Assembly: GCF_000739615.1 (NCBI RefSeq)
Contig: NZ_BATP01000035.1
Coordinates: 105,591-169,590, forward strand
DNA from: Haloferula sp. BvORR071
GTDB taxonomy: Bacteria > Verrucomicrobiota > Verrucomicrobiia > Verrucomicrobiales > Akkermansiaceae
Length of the DNA stretch: 64,000 nt
Direction of reading: 5' to 3'
The position numbers and the translations under genes are program-made. Of the stretch, positions 33,677-42,063 are shown one piece after another; within the stretch, counting starts at the first letter, position 1, and each line of letters begins with the position of its first letter. The notes below the pieces were generated by a model. The model did not search any database, had not been told where the DNA came from, and saw only the letters and a program-made list of their open reading frames with translations.

Positions 33677-35725
33677 TCAAGGTTTCGCCTCCAGGACCTT
33701 GAGTAACTCCGTGCGCAAGGATTGTGCTACCGAATACTCGAAGCGGTTGGTGGCGGGCACGCTGGGATCGATCTTCGACAATGTCTCTCGCCCGATCCAG
33801 TAATTCTCCAAGGCGTGCTGGCAGGGAATAGCGATGGCTGTGAGGATCATCGCGAAGGCGTAGGCGGGTAGCACTGCGCGGCAGCAGGTGATCCAGTGCA
33901 CGGCTTTGCTTCTCTTGGTGAAGAAGGCAGCAAGTGGCAGAACCATGCCAAAAACTACTGCGAGAACGAGCCACGCGAGTGGCCAGCTTGAGCTGTCGGG
34001 GTTGTAGCGGTTCGCTTCCGCACTTCCTCCAGCCAGCCAAGCGGCGATACCCACGATGCTGGCGAGGAACACCGGCACGAGAGGTGCGGTCCAACCCAAG
34101 CCTCCGAGCCGTTTCACCAGACGATTTCCCGCAATGGTGGCAGGCAGCGCGGCCATTACCACCGAGAGGGCGAGGATCCGCGCGAAGTCTCCGGTGACCG
34201 ATGCTGCGACGCTGAACGTCCTGCCGCCGAAAGGAGTGGCTTGTTCGACGATTTGGAAAACCAGGAAAGGCAGCAGGACGCCCGCGACCCAGATCCATGC
34301 ATGGTCGCTTGGCTTCAGAATACGAAGCAGGATCAGCGAAAGGCTCCGGACTTGTTTCCCGTGGCGAAATCTGAGCAAGGTGGTCGCCACTGCCGCTGTT
34401 AGGAAAAAGAGCCAAGCCCCGGCGGAGAAGAAGCGGGCGAACATTGCGTGGTCTGCCATCCTTGCGGGTTTCAAATCAGAATCGGAGATGGGCGGCGGAT
34501 CGGCGACCTGACGGCTCACATTCGCGAACCAATAGGCACCCATACCACCGCGGTCGACGATCCAGGAATTGTCGCTTCTCGCTTTCACGGCCTGCCTTCG
34601 CGCTTCCGAGTATTCTTGAAGTCGTAGGAATCGCGCCGTCTCCTCTTCCAAGTGCAAGTCCTTCGCGGCCGCTCCCAAATGGCCGCTGGCAATGGAGATC
34701 GCGCCGCTCACCGGGACCAGTGCGCTCCAATCGGAGGCGGCTTGTGTCAATGCGCGCCGGCAGAAGAGATCCCAAGAACGGGCGAGATTCCGGAAGCCAT
34801 CGGCATCTCCCTTGGCCGCAAGCTCGAATCCCCGGACCGAGACCGCTTGGATGAGGCTCCGCGGAAAGGAGGGCCTAGCGCAGCTCATGTTGATGTACTC
34901 GCGGGCGAATTTCCGGCCGAGCACATCATCTCCGGCGGGCAGGATCGCAAGCCGACGCAGGAGAAGGTCGCTATAGTAGCAGTGGTAATCCGGTTGTTTG
35001 CCAGCCTCCTCCATGAGCGTGATGGCATCGTCAAGCCGAGCGGGCTTAATGACTTCGAAAGGTGGAGGGCCTGCCGATGTGGAGCGGGGTTTCGCGGTCA
35101 GCCGTTGAGCCCCCAATGCTTCCCATGCCGCAATTTCTGCCGCATAGTAGCGAAACCATGAGTTTTGGGGTGCCAGTCGGTCAGCGGTGGCAAGATAGTC
35201 AGGTGGCAGAAGCTTCTTCCACTGGGTTGAGGAAACGATGTAATCCGCGTAGAAAGCGGGATTCTCCGGGTCGCTATCGGCTAAGGGTTTGAACCTTTCC
35301 TGATAACCCTTCGATAGGTCACCGAAGAGCAGCAGCTTCTCCTTCTTGGTGAACTCGCCGAAAATTCCTGGAAGCCGCTCTTCGTCCGTCCCTGTCAAAG
35401 GAATGGCTGGTAGCTGGGGGAATGGGTCGGTCATAGCAAACAGGTTCCGGCCCGCGATCTGACGCCGGTAGCAATCGCGAGCTACCGGGACCAAGGCCGC
35501 CACGGATAGGAGCGCGGCGAAGAGATAGAGCGCCGTCCGCCACTTCCATGATGAGGAAGCCGCCTCCAAATCTGCGGCGGCTTCTGCGAGGGCCTTTTCC
35601 GAGCCTGGCGAATCCGCAGTGTTGATAGCTTCCGCCAGCTCGCGGGAAGCACTCATTTGCAGCTCCGCATTGTCCGCCAGAGGGGCGGTGGCGGCGGCGA
35701 TGAAGCGTTCCACGGGGCTAGGCAT
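33677..35725 (-). CDS. Large multi-membrane protein, kinase-linked paralogue family (member 3)
   Basis: 682 residues from ATG 35725. Layout as in members 1 and 2: N-terminus with ERFIAAATAPLADNAEL, a helix near 80-98, then KLLLFGDLSKGYQERFK, ENPAFYADYIVSS, and APQNSWFRYYA. The membrane half begins KPARMADHAMFARFF and includes LKPSDHAWIWVAGVLLPF. It lies 8 kb from the other two on the opposite strand and has no kinase beside it, so linkage to the kinase is not obligatory for all members. The VOC gene follows by 21 bp. Confidence 0.68.
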   Translation of the reverse strand: MPSPVERFIAAATAPLADNAELQMSASRELAEAINTADSPGSEKALAEAAADLEAASSSWKWRTALYLFAALLSVAALVPVARDCYRRQIAGRNLFAMTDPFPQLPAIPLTGTDEERLPGIFGEFTKKEKLLLFGDLSKGYQERFKPLADSDPENPAFYADYIVSSTQWKKLLPPDYLATADRLAPQNSWFRYYAAEIAAWEALGAQRLTAKPRSTSAGPPPFEVIKPARLDDAITLMEEAGKQPDYHCYYSDLLLRRLAILPAGDDVLGRKFAREYINMSCARPSFPRSLIQAVSVRGFELAAKGDADGFRNLARSWDLFCRRALTQAASDWSALVPVSGAISIASGHLGAAAKDLHLEEETARFLRLQEYSEARRQAVKARSDNSWIVDRGGMGAYWFANVSRQVADPPPISDSDLKPARMADHAMFARFFSAGAWLFFLTAAVATTLLRFRHGKQVRSLSLILLRILKPSDHAWIWVAGVLLPFLVFQIVEQATPFGGRTFSVAASVTGDFARILALSVVMAALPATIAGNRLVKRLGGLGWTAPLVPVFLASIVGIAAWLAGGSAEANRYNPDSSSWPLAWLVLAVVFGMVLPLAAFFTKRSKAVHWITCCRAVLPAYAFAMILTAIAIPCQHALENYWIGRETLSKIDPSVPATNRFEYSVAQSLRTELLKVLEAKP

Positions 35726-35882
35726 TTTCACGGGATTTAGCAGAGCCAGGCGAGGAGGGGAATGATGCTGCGTGCCGGTAGGCACAAGTGGCTTGGCATC
35801 AACGAAAAATCAAAAGTTAGAGCGCCGGTCGCAGCGTCCGCTTGCCGAGCGAATTTCCCTAGGCCACCCTCCGCTGCCGCCG

Positions 35883-38800
35883 ATGTCCGATTCCTTTGTC
35901 CACCTCCACCTGCATACCGAATATTCGCTTCTTGATGGCATGGCCCGCACCAAGGAGGTGGCGGCAAAGACGAAGGAATTCGGGATGCCGGCGGTGGCGA
36001 TGACCGACCACGGCAACCTCTTCGGTGCGATCGAATTTTACCTGTCTTGCAAGAAGGCGGGGGTGAAGCCGATTTTCGGCTGCGAGATCTACCTCGCGCC
36101 GCAATCGCTGGCGGACAAGAAGGACATTCCTGGCCGCAAGCGCTCCTGCCACATGACCCTTCTGGCGGAGACCGACGAGGGCTGGAGCAACTTGCAGAAG
36201 CTGGTATCGCTCGGCCACTTGGAAGGCCTGTACCACGGCAAGCCGCGGGTGGACCGCGAGGCCTTGCGCAGGTTCTCGAAGGGCATCATCTGCCTCACCG
36301 GCTGCATTTCCGGGCCGGTGAATGAATGGCTGCTCGCCGGTGATGAGGGCAAGGCCCGCGATACGATGGCCGAGCTGGTGGACATCTACGGCAAGGAGAA
36401 CACTTACGTCGAAATCCACATCCACGACCTTGAGCCGCAGCGCAAGGTCACGCCGGGTCTACTCAAGCTGGCGAAGGAATTCGGCCTCAAGCCGGTGGCG
36501 GCGAATGACGTCCACTTCCTGAACAAGACCGATCACGATGCGCACGATGTGATGATCTGCATCGGCACCGGTCGCCTGAAGATCGATGAGAACCGGATGC
36601 ACTACACCCCCGAGGTCTATTTCAAGACCGCGGAGGAAATGCGCGCGCTGTTCGCGGAGATCCCGGGGGCCTGCGATGCGACGCTGGAGATCGCGGAGCG
36701 CTGCAACGTGAGCATCAAGCTGGACTCAACCAGCTCCGAGAAATACCCGCAGTTCGGCACGCCCGACGGCTCGCCGCGCGAGGAATACCTGATGCGCGTG
36801 TGCCAGGAGGGCATGGTGAAGCGCTATGGCGAGGAGAAGGCCGCGCTGCCGGAGATCCAGGAGCGCCTGCGCTACGAGGTGGGCATCATCAACCAGCTCG
36901 GCTTCGCTTCGTACTTCCTCATCACCGCGGACTTCATCCAGTGGGCGCGGGATCACGACATTCCGGTGGGTCCGGGCCGTGGATCGGCCGCCGGTTCGCT
37001 GGTGGCCTATGTGATGGGAATCACGAATATCTGCCCGCTGCAGTTCGGGCTGCTGTTCGAGCGCTTCCTGAATCCCGAGCGCGTCAGCCCGCCCGACGTT
37101 GATATCGACTTCTGCCAGAGCCGCCGCCCGGAAGTGATCGACTACGTGCGCCACAAGTACGGCGAACGTAGTGTCTCGCACATCATCACCTACGGCACCC
37201 TCGGTGCGAAGAGCGTGCTGCGCGACGTGGCACGCGTGATGGGCGTGAGCTATGGCGAGGCCGACCGCATCGCCAAGATGATCGAGGCGAAGCCCGGCGT
37301 GACCCTCAAGGGTGAATATGACGCGAAGCCGGAACTGAAGGAGCTGATCGAAAGCTCCTCGACCTACGAAGAGCTCTGGGACTACGCCTTGAAGCTGGAA
37401 GGCCTGACCCGAAACGTCGGCATCCACGCCGCCGGTGTGGTGATCGGTGACCGCGAGCTGGACGAGCACGTGCCCCTGACCCGCGGCAATGAAGGGGAAG
37501 TCGTCACCCAGTACGACATGGGTGCCATCACCGAAGTCGGTCTGCTGAAGATGGACTTCCTCGGCCTGAAGAACCTTACCGTGATCCAGGATGCGGTGGA
37601 GCACATCAAGCGCCACACGCCGGACTTCGAGATCGACAAGGTGCCGCTCGATAACCAGGCGACCTTCGAGATCCTGAACCGCGGTGAGACGATGGGTGTG
37701 TTCCAGCTGGAATCCGGTGGCATGGTCGAGACCTGCCGCAAGTACCAGATCGAGAAGATCGACGACATCATCGACCTTCTCGCGCTCTACCGTCCGGGCG
37801 CCATGCAGTTCATCGACCAGATGATCGAGGTGAAGAAGGGCCGCAAGAAGCCCTTCTACGAGCACCCGCTGCTGGAGCAGGTCTGCGGCAATACCTACGG
37901 GGTGATGATCTATCAGGAGCAGGTGCAGAACGCCGCGAAGGTGCTGGCGGGCTACACGCTCGGTGGTGCCGACCTTCTGCGCCGCGCGATGGGCAAGAAG
38001 GACCCGAAAAAGATGGCGGAGGAGCGCTCGAAGTTCGTCGAGGGCGCGGGCCGCGTGAACAACATCAACGAGAAGCTGGCCAACGCGATCTTCGAAAAAA
38101 TCGAGATGTTCGCCGGCTACGGCTTTAACAAGTCGCACTCCGCCTGCTACGGCCACATCTCCTACTGGACCGCTTACCTGAAGGCGAATTTCCCGGTCGA
38201 GTTCATGGCTGGCTTGCTTTCGAACGAAATCAATAACACCGACAAGATCGGTGTCTTCGTCGCGGAGTGTCACCGCATGGGCATCGAGATCCTGCCGCCG
38301 GACCTGAACAAGTCGAAGCTGCGCTTCGCGCCGGAGCAACTTGCTTCCGGGGCCTTCGCGGTCCGCTACGGCCTCGCCGCGATCAAGAACGTGGGTGAAG
38401 GCGCAATGGCCCAGGCGATCGCCGACCGCGAGGCGAAGGGTGCCTTTGCTTCGCTGGAAGATTTCTCGAACCGTCTTGATTCGAAGTCGGTGAACAAGCG
38501 CATCCTCGAAAACCTGGTGAAGGCCGGGGCGCTGGATTGGACCGGCGAGACCCGCGCGCAGATGTTCAGCCGCCTGGAGCAGGTGGTGGCCAGTGCTTCT
38601 TCTGCGCAGAAGGACCGCGCGGCCGGTCAGGTTTCGCTCTTCGACACCATGGACTTCGCCGCGCCGCCACCGGCAAGTACGGCGACAGCCGTAGCAGTGG
38701 AGGAGTGGAGCAAGGACGAGCGACTCGCCCAGGAGAAGGAGCTGCTCGGCTTCTACGTCACTGGTCACCCGCTGGATAAATTCCGCGGCGTGCTCGATTC

Positions 38801-39347
38801 CGATAAGTATTTGAAGCTCGGTCTCCTCGATGAGATCGATGTCAAGAACCCCCGCGACCGCTTCCCCTTCGCGGGGATGATCCGCACGCTGGAGAGCAAG
38901 GTTACCAAGAGCGGCAAGCCCTTCGGCGTGATGATCGTGGAAGACTTCACCGGCTCCGCGGAAGTGATCATGTGGGGCGAGTCCTTCGTGCCCGCCCGCG
39001 ATGCCGGGACCCTGGTCCCCGGCAAGGTCATCAAGTTCAAGGCGGCGATTCAGGTGGACGACCGCACCGAGTCACGGCGCCTGACCGGTTCCGAGATCAA
39101 CGAGCTCAAGCCACGCGGTAGCTCTGCCAGCAAGGGTGCGGTGGAGCTCACGCTCTGGACCGCGCGCCACTCTGAGCGCGACCTCACGGAGATCCGCACG
39201 GCCCTCACCGCCAACCCGGGGAAAGTCCCGGTCTTCCTGCATTTCCAGAACAGCGCGGGCAAGCGCGCCACCGTGGAGTTGGGCGAGAGTTACCACGTGA
39301 AGCGGACCGAGGTGCTGGAGAAGGCTTTGGGGCGCTGGATGGACTAG
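35883..39347 (+). CDS. dnaE: DNA polymerase III alpha subunit
   Basis: 1154 residues from ATG 35883, normal for DnaE1. N-terminal PHP domain (SFVHLHLHTEYSLLDG, AMTDHGNLFG). The polymerase core has the catalytic aspartates in PDVDIDFCQSRR and the GPGRGSAAGSLVAYVMGIT loop. A fingers/beta-clamp region follows, then a C-terminal OB domain (about 960-1040, RFPFAGMIRTLESKVTKSGKPFGVM). It is the replicative polymerase. Divergent from membrane paralogue 3. Confidence 0.97.
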   Translation: MSDSFVHLHLHTEYSLLDGMARTKEVAAKTKEFGMPAVAMTDHGNLFGAIEFYLSCKKAGVKPIFGCEIYLAPQSLADKKDIPGRKRSCHMTLLAETDEGWSNLQKLVSLGHLEGLYHGKPRVDREALRRFSKGIICLTGCISGPVNEWLLAGDEGKARDTMAELVDIYGKENTYVEIHIHDLEPQRKVTPGLLKLAKEFGLKPVAANDVHFLNKTDHDAHDVMICIGTGRLKIDENRMHYTPEVYFKTAEEMRALFAEIPGACDATLEIAERCNVSIKLDSTSSEKYPQFGTPDGSPREEYLMRVCQEGMVKRYGEEKAALPEIQERLRYEVGIINQLGFASYFLITADFIQWARDHDIPVGPGRGSAAGSLVAYVMGITNICPLQFGLLFERFLNPERVSPPDVDIDFCQSRRPEVIDYVRHKYGERSVSHIITYGTLGAKSVLRDVARVMGVSYGEADRIAKMIEAKPGVTLKGEYDAKPELKELIESSSTYEELWDYALKLEGLTRNVGIHAAGVVIGDRELDEHVPLTRGNEGEVVTQYDMGAITEVGLLKMDFLGLKNLTVIQDAVEHIKRHTPDFEIDKVPLDNQATFEILNRGETMGVFQLESGGMVETCRKYQIEKIDDIIDLLALYRPGAMQFIDQMIEVKKGRKKPFYEHPLLEQVCGNTYGVMIYQEQVQNAAKVLAGYTLGGADLLRRAMGKKDPKKMAEERSKFVEGAGRVNNINEKLANAIFEKIEMFAGYGFNKSHSACYGHISYWTAYLKANFPVEFMAGLLSNEINNTDKIGVFVAECHRMGIEILPPDLNKSKLRFAPEQLASGAFAVRYGLAAIKNVGEGAMAQAIADREAKGAFASLEDFSNRLDSKSVNKRILENLVKAGALDWTGETRAQMFSRLEQVVASASSAQKDRAAGQVSLFDTMDFAAPPPASTATAVAVEEWSKDERLAQEKELLGFYVTGHPLDKFRGVLDSDKYLKLGLLDEIDVKNPRDRFPFAGMIRTLESKVTKSGKPFGVMIVEDFTGSAEVIMWGESFVPARDAGTLVPGKVIKFKAAIQVDDRTESRRLTGSEINELKPRGSSASKGAVELTLWTARHSERDLTEIRTALTANPGKVPVFLHFQNSAGKRATVELGESYHVKRTEVLEKALGRWMD

Positions 39348-39380
39348 TGGGACGCGCTGCGGTAGTAGTGATCGGATTCC

Positions 39381-39818
39381 ATGCCGCGATCGATACCCAT
39401 CCGCAACTGTGCAGTCACCTTCCGGAAGGTTTGCCCCTACCAATGGGACAAGCTGAATCCCACGGCGGATCCCGCGGTGCGGAACTGCGACAACTGCAGC
39501 CGTGAGGTCTACCTCTGCGAAAGCGATGAGGAAGCACTTCACCACGCGAAGGCAGGCCATTGTATCGCCAAGTCCGAGCCGGATGCATCGGGCCTGCCGC
39601 AAATGTTCCTTGGAGAGCCTGATCCTCCGCCTCCCGAACCAAGCCCGGCTCAGATGGCTCTCCTCAAAGAGTTCCAACGGGAGCGGGCGAAGACCGATGC
39701 CCTGCGGAATCTCGAATACAGTTCGCGCTTCTGCTCCCCAGTGCGGCTATCCATGCCCGGACTGGAAGCCGGTTTGCCGCGTCTGCGATTTCGAGATCGG
39801 ACGGATACGGTTTTCTGA
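39381..39818 (+). pseudogene. Zinc-ribbon protein with C-terminal frameshift
   Basis: As read, 145 residues from ATG 39381, opening with NCAVTFRKVCPYQWDKL, then VRNCDNCSREVYLC and AKAGHCIA, a Cys-rich pattern seen in small proteins of this and other phyla. The last in-frame residues are out of character. In the +1 frame from about 39735 the DNA encodes CGYPCPDWKPVCRVC and then DFEIGRIRF, a second Cys-rich metal site. Removing one base in the TCCCC run at 39735-39739 would join them into a 162-residue protein ending at 39870. So this is either a genuine frameshift, a sequencing indel, or less likely a programmed shift. It lies 33 bp after dnaE. Confidence 0.6.
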
Positions 39819-39833
39819 TGGCCGACCAGAGAA

Positions 39834-39861
39834 AGAGCCCTCGGGAGATGAATCCCGAGGG
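39834..39861 (-). terminator. Terminator for downstream end of M56 gene
   Basis: A perfect 9-bp stem (CCCTCGGGA and TCCCGAGGG, 6-base loop) with a T-rich tract on the minus-strand side. It terminates the leftward BlaI-M56 transcript and overlaps the restored end of the zinc-ribbon frame. Confidence 0.75.
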
Positions 39862-39898
39862 CCCGATTGAATCTCGCTTTCGAAGGAGCGGCTGTTGA

Positions 39899-41590
39899 TC
39901 AGAAGCCGATCGATAGCTTCTCGTCATCCGCGGCCAGCGGTTGCTTGGCGGCTTCGGCCACATATCGCACCGCTTCTCCTAGGGGTACGTTCCTCAGCCG
40001 CAGCTCTTTGATCTTCGCGTCGCGCTTCGCCTTGGGAGTGAGGACCACCTGAGGGACCTCTGCGCCATTGGCAAGTTCCTTGGCCCGCAGGTTCAGGAAG
40101 TCCACCGTCTCCTCCAAGCTGGCACCATCGATATCGACGATTGGAATGATGATCTTGGAGGCGGCGAGCATTGCCTTCGTCGGTGGCTTATTCTCCCGGG
40201 CTTCGGGTGCCGCATCAGCATCGCCTTGCGGTGCTAGGGTCACTGCGTAGGCATCGACGGAGAGCCGCAGGCCGCTAAGCTCTGCTACGTTTTCCAGCGC
40301 CTTGCGAAGGGTCACCTCCTTGAGGTCCAAGGTGAGTCGCTTCGGCTGCAAGGGCGGCCCTGTCCGGGCTGCACGGATCACGAAATTCACGCCCTTCTTG
40401 GCAGGTTCGCTTTCAGACTTGTCGAGTTCCTTGCTCCGGATGCGCAGGAAGTCGATGGCTTCCTCGATCGAGGTATCCTCGAATTTCACCATCGGGATCA
40501 CGATTGCATCGAGCTTCTTTTCGATCGCCACCTGCCGCGGATCCTTGGGCACCTTTGCATCCTCCTTGGTGGTCTCGCGCTGGGTCTTGCGCTCCTGTGC
40601 TTCGGTGGCTCCCAGCAGCGTGAGCGCGCCGATGAGGCTCAGTCCCGCAGCCTTCCATGCCGGATGAGCCTTGCGGTGGCTGGAGATGTCGCGGATCCGC
40701 GTCTTCAGCTCGGAGTTGCGCTCGAAGATCCCGACGAAGCCGAGATTGAAGCCAGCTTGCGGCGCGGCCGATTGCAGCTTGAGCAGCGCGTGGCCGTAGT
40801 CGGAGCGATGGTCGTCCTGATCGAGCGAAAGCACCTGGGCGTCGCAGGCGGACTCGCGGTCCGCACGCAGACGGGCGAAGGCGAACCACAGGATCGGATT
40901 GAACCAGTGCATGGCTTGGAAGACGCAGGTCAGCCAGTTCACCGGCAAGTCGAGCCGCTTCAAGTGCGTGAACTCGTGCAGCAGGATCAGGCGGGCCTGC
41001 GATTCGCTGAAGCCAGTTGGGAAGCCAGCGGGCAGTAGCAGCGCGGGCCGCAGCAGACCGGTCACGGCGGGGCTGTCCACGGCGGTGGAGACGATCACCA
41101 GCGTCTTGCGCTGCAGGCCCACCTCGCGGGAAGCCCGGGCGAGCGACTGGCGCAGGGAATCATCCATAGGCACAGCGGCGCGCTTGATGCGACGCATGTT
41201 CCGCTGGTAGCTGGCGATACCGATGCCCAGCATGATGACACTGCCCGCGAGCCAGGCGAGCGCCCATTGATTCACCTTCGGTGCGGCGGCAGCAACTACG
41301 GGAGCGGTAGTAGCTTCCATGGCCGGGAGGGCACTCGTTGCCGGTGCGGCGACCTGAAGAGCCGGCGCTTCATTTGCCGGAGAAGATCGTTGCGGGAAGA
41401 TCCCGAAAGGAACCTTGGGCAATACCGGCAGTGCCAGCACCAGCAGGAAGGGCACCCACAGTGCATGACGCCACTGCGGAGGCAGCCAGCGGCGCAGCAG
41501 GAATTGGATCCCGAGGATGGCCACCGCCATGGCGGAAGCCCGGAGAGTCGTGGCAAGCAGCCACTCAAACATCGATTCGATGAAGTTCAT
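39899..41590 (-). CDS. BlaR1/M56-family sensor protease with STN-like repeats (copy 1)
   Basis: 563 residues. Membrane helices are near 10-30, 42-60 and 110-127; the M56 zinc protease site is HEFTH (His205, Glu206, His209) with a likely third ligand in ADRESACDA. A further membrane helix is near 320-335 (AAGLSLIGALTLLGA). Instead of the penicillin-binding sensor of BlaR1, the C-terminal 210 residues hold repeated secretin/TonB short N-terminal-like units (VTLRKALENVAELSGLRLSVD; ASLEETVDFLNLRAKELA; VPLGEAVRYVAEAAKQ). It would sense an unknown envelope signal and cleave the BlaI repressor encoded 9 bp upstream. First 66 residues are the same as in copy 2. Confidence 0.85.
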   Translation of the reverse strand: MNFIESMFEWLLATTLRASAMAVAILGIQFLLRRWLPPQWRHALWVPFLLVLALPVLPKVPFGIFPQRSSPANEAPALQVAAPATSALPAMEATTAPVVAAAAPKVNQWALAWLAGSVIMLGIGIASYQRNMRRIKRAAVPMDDSLRQSLARASREVGLQRKTLVIVSTAVDSPAVTGLLRPALLLPAGFPTGFSESQARLILLHEFTHLKRLDLPVNWLTCVFQAMHWFNPILWFAFARLRADRESACDAQVLSLDQDDHRSDYGHALLKLQSAAPQAGFNLGFVGIFERNSELKTRIRDISSHRKAHPAWKAAGLSLIGALTLLGATEAQERKTQRETTKEDAKVPKDPRQVAIEKKLDAIVIPMVKFEDTSIEEAIDFLRIRSKELDKSESEPAKKGVNFVIRAARTGPPLQPKRLTLDLKEVTLRKALENVAELSGLRLSVDAYAVTLAPQGDADAAPEARENKPPTKAMLAASKIIIPIVDIDGASLEETVDFLNLRAKELANGAEVPQVVLTPKAKRDAKIKELRLRNVPLGEAVRYVAEAAKQPLAADDEKLSIGF

Positions 41591-41599
41591 GGTAGGAGC

Positions 41600-41989
41600 T
41601 TATTTGGACTTTTTGTCCGTGGTGGATTGATCGAGGAGCTTCTTGAGCTCCGTTACTTCATCCGGCGTGAGCCGGGCATTCTTGGCGAAGTGGACGAGCA
41701 GCGGCTTGGCTGCGCCCTTGAAGATGCGCTCCATGAAGGACTCGCTCTCGGCCTTTACACAGGCCTCGCGCTTCACGGCAGGGGAGTAGAGCTTGGGCGA
41801 GCTGCTCTCGTCATCGACTTGCAGCGCACCCTTCTCCACCAGGCGGGTGATCAGAGTGCGCACGGTATTCTCTGCCCAGCCGGTTTCCTTCTTGAGGCTC
41901 TTGGCAACGTCCGAGGCGGAGCGGGGCGAGGAGTTCCAGAAGACTTCCATTACCGTCCACTCGGACTCTGAGATATTCGGGGCATCCAT
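41600..41989 (-). CDS. BlaI/MecI-family transcriptional repressor (copy 1)
   Basis: 129 residues. Winged helix: ISESEWTVMEVFWNSSPRSA, then SLKKETGWAENTVRTLITRLVEKGALQ, followed by the dimerisation/cleavage half (LYSPAVKREACVKAES, then FMERIFKGA). BlaI-type repressors bind TACA-type dyads and are inactivated when the partner M56 protease cuts them. It is 9 bp upstream of its M56 partner. A pair of BlaI-like half-site dyads lies 16-55 bp before the start, so the operon is probably self-repressed. Confidence 0.93.
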   Translation of the reverse strand: MDAPNISESEWTVMEVFWNSSPRSASDVAKSLKKETGWAENTVRTLITRLVEKGALQVDDESSSPKLYSPAVKREACVKAESESFMERIFKGAAKPLLVHFAKNARLTPDEVTELKKLLDQSTTDKKSK

Positions 41990-42004
41990 GATCGTGTCTA
42001 TTCA

Positions 42005-42040
42005 CCACGCTTGTAGTGAGTTTGTCCACTACAAACGTGG
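42005..42040. promoter_or_regulatory. BlaI operator pair, copy 1 promoter
   Basis: Two dyads of CTAC-N4-GTAG type: CCAC-GCTT-GTAG (centre 42010) and CTAC-AAAC-GTGG (centre 42034), 24 bp apart. They also form a larger palindrome TTGTAGTG...CACTACAA. MecI/BlaI operators have the same TAC-N4-GTA core. Confidence 0.7.
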
Positions 42041-42063
42041 GGATTGCGAAAAACCGGGCTTCC

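Noticed and set aside
36726..38768. 680-residue ORF antisense to dnaE
   Set aside because: Mirror frame of a high-GC gene; composition (His/Leu/Val/Asp-rich) follows from the complementary codons.
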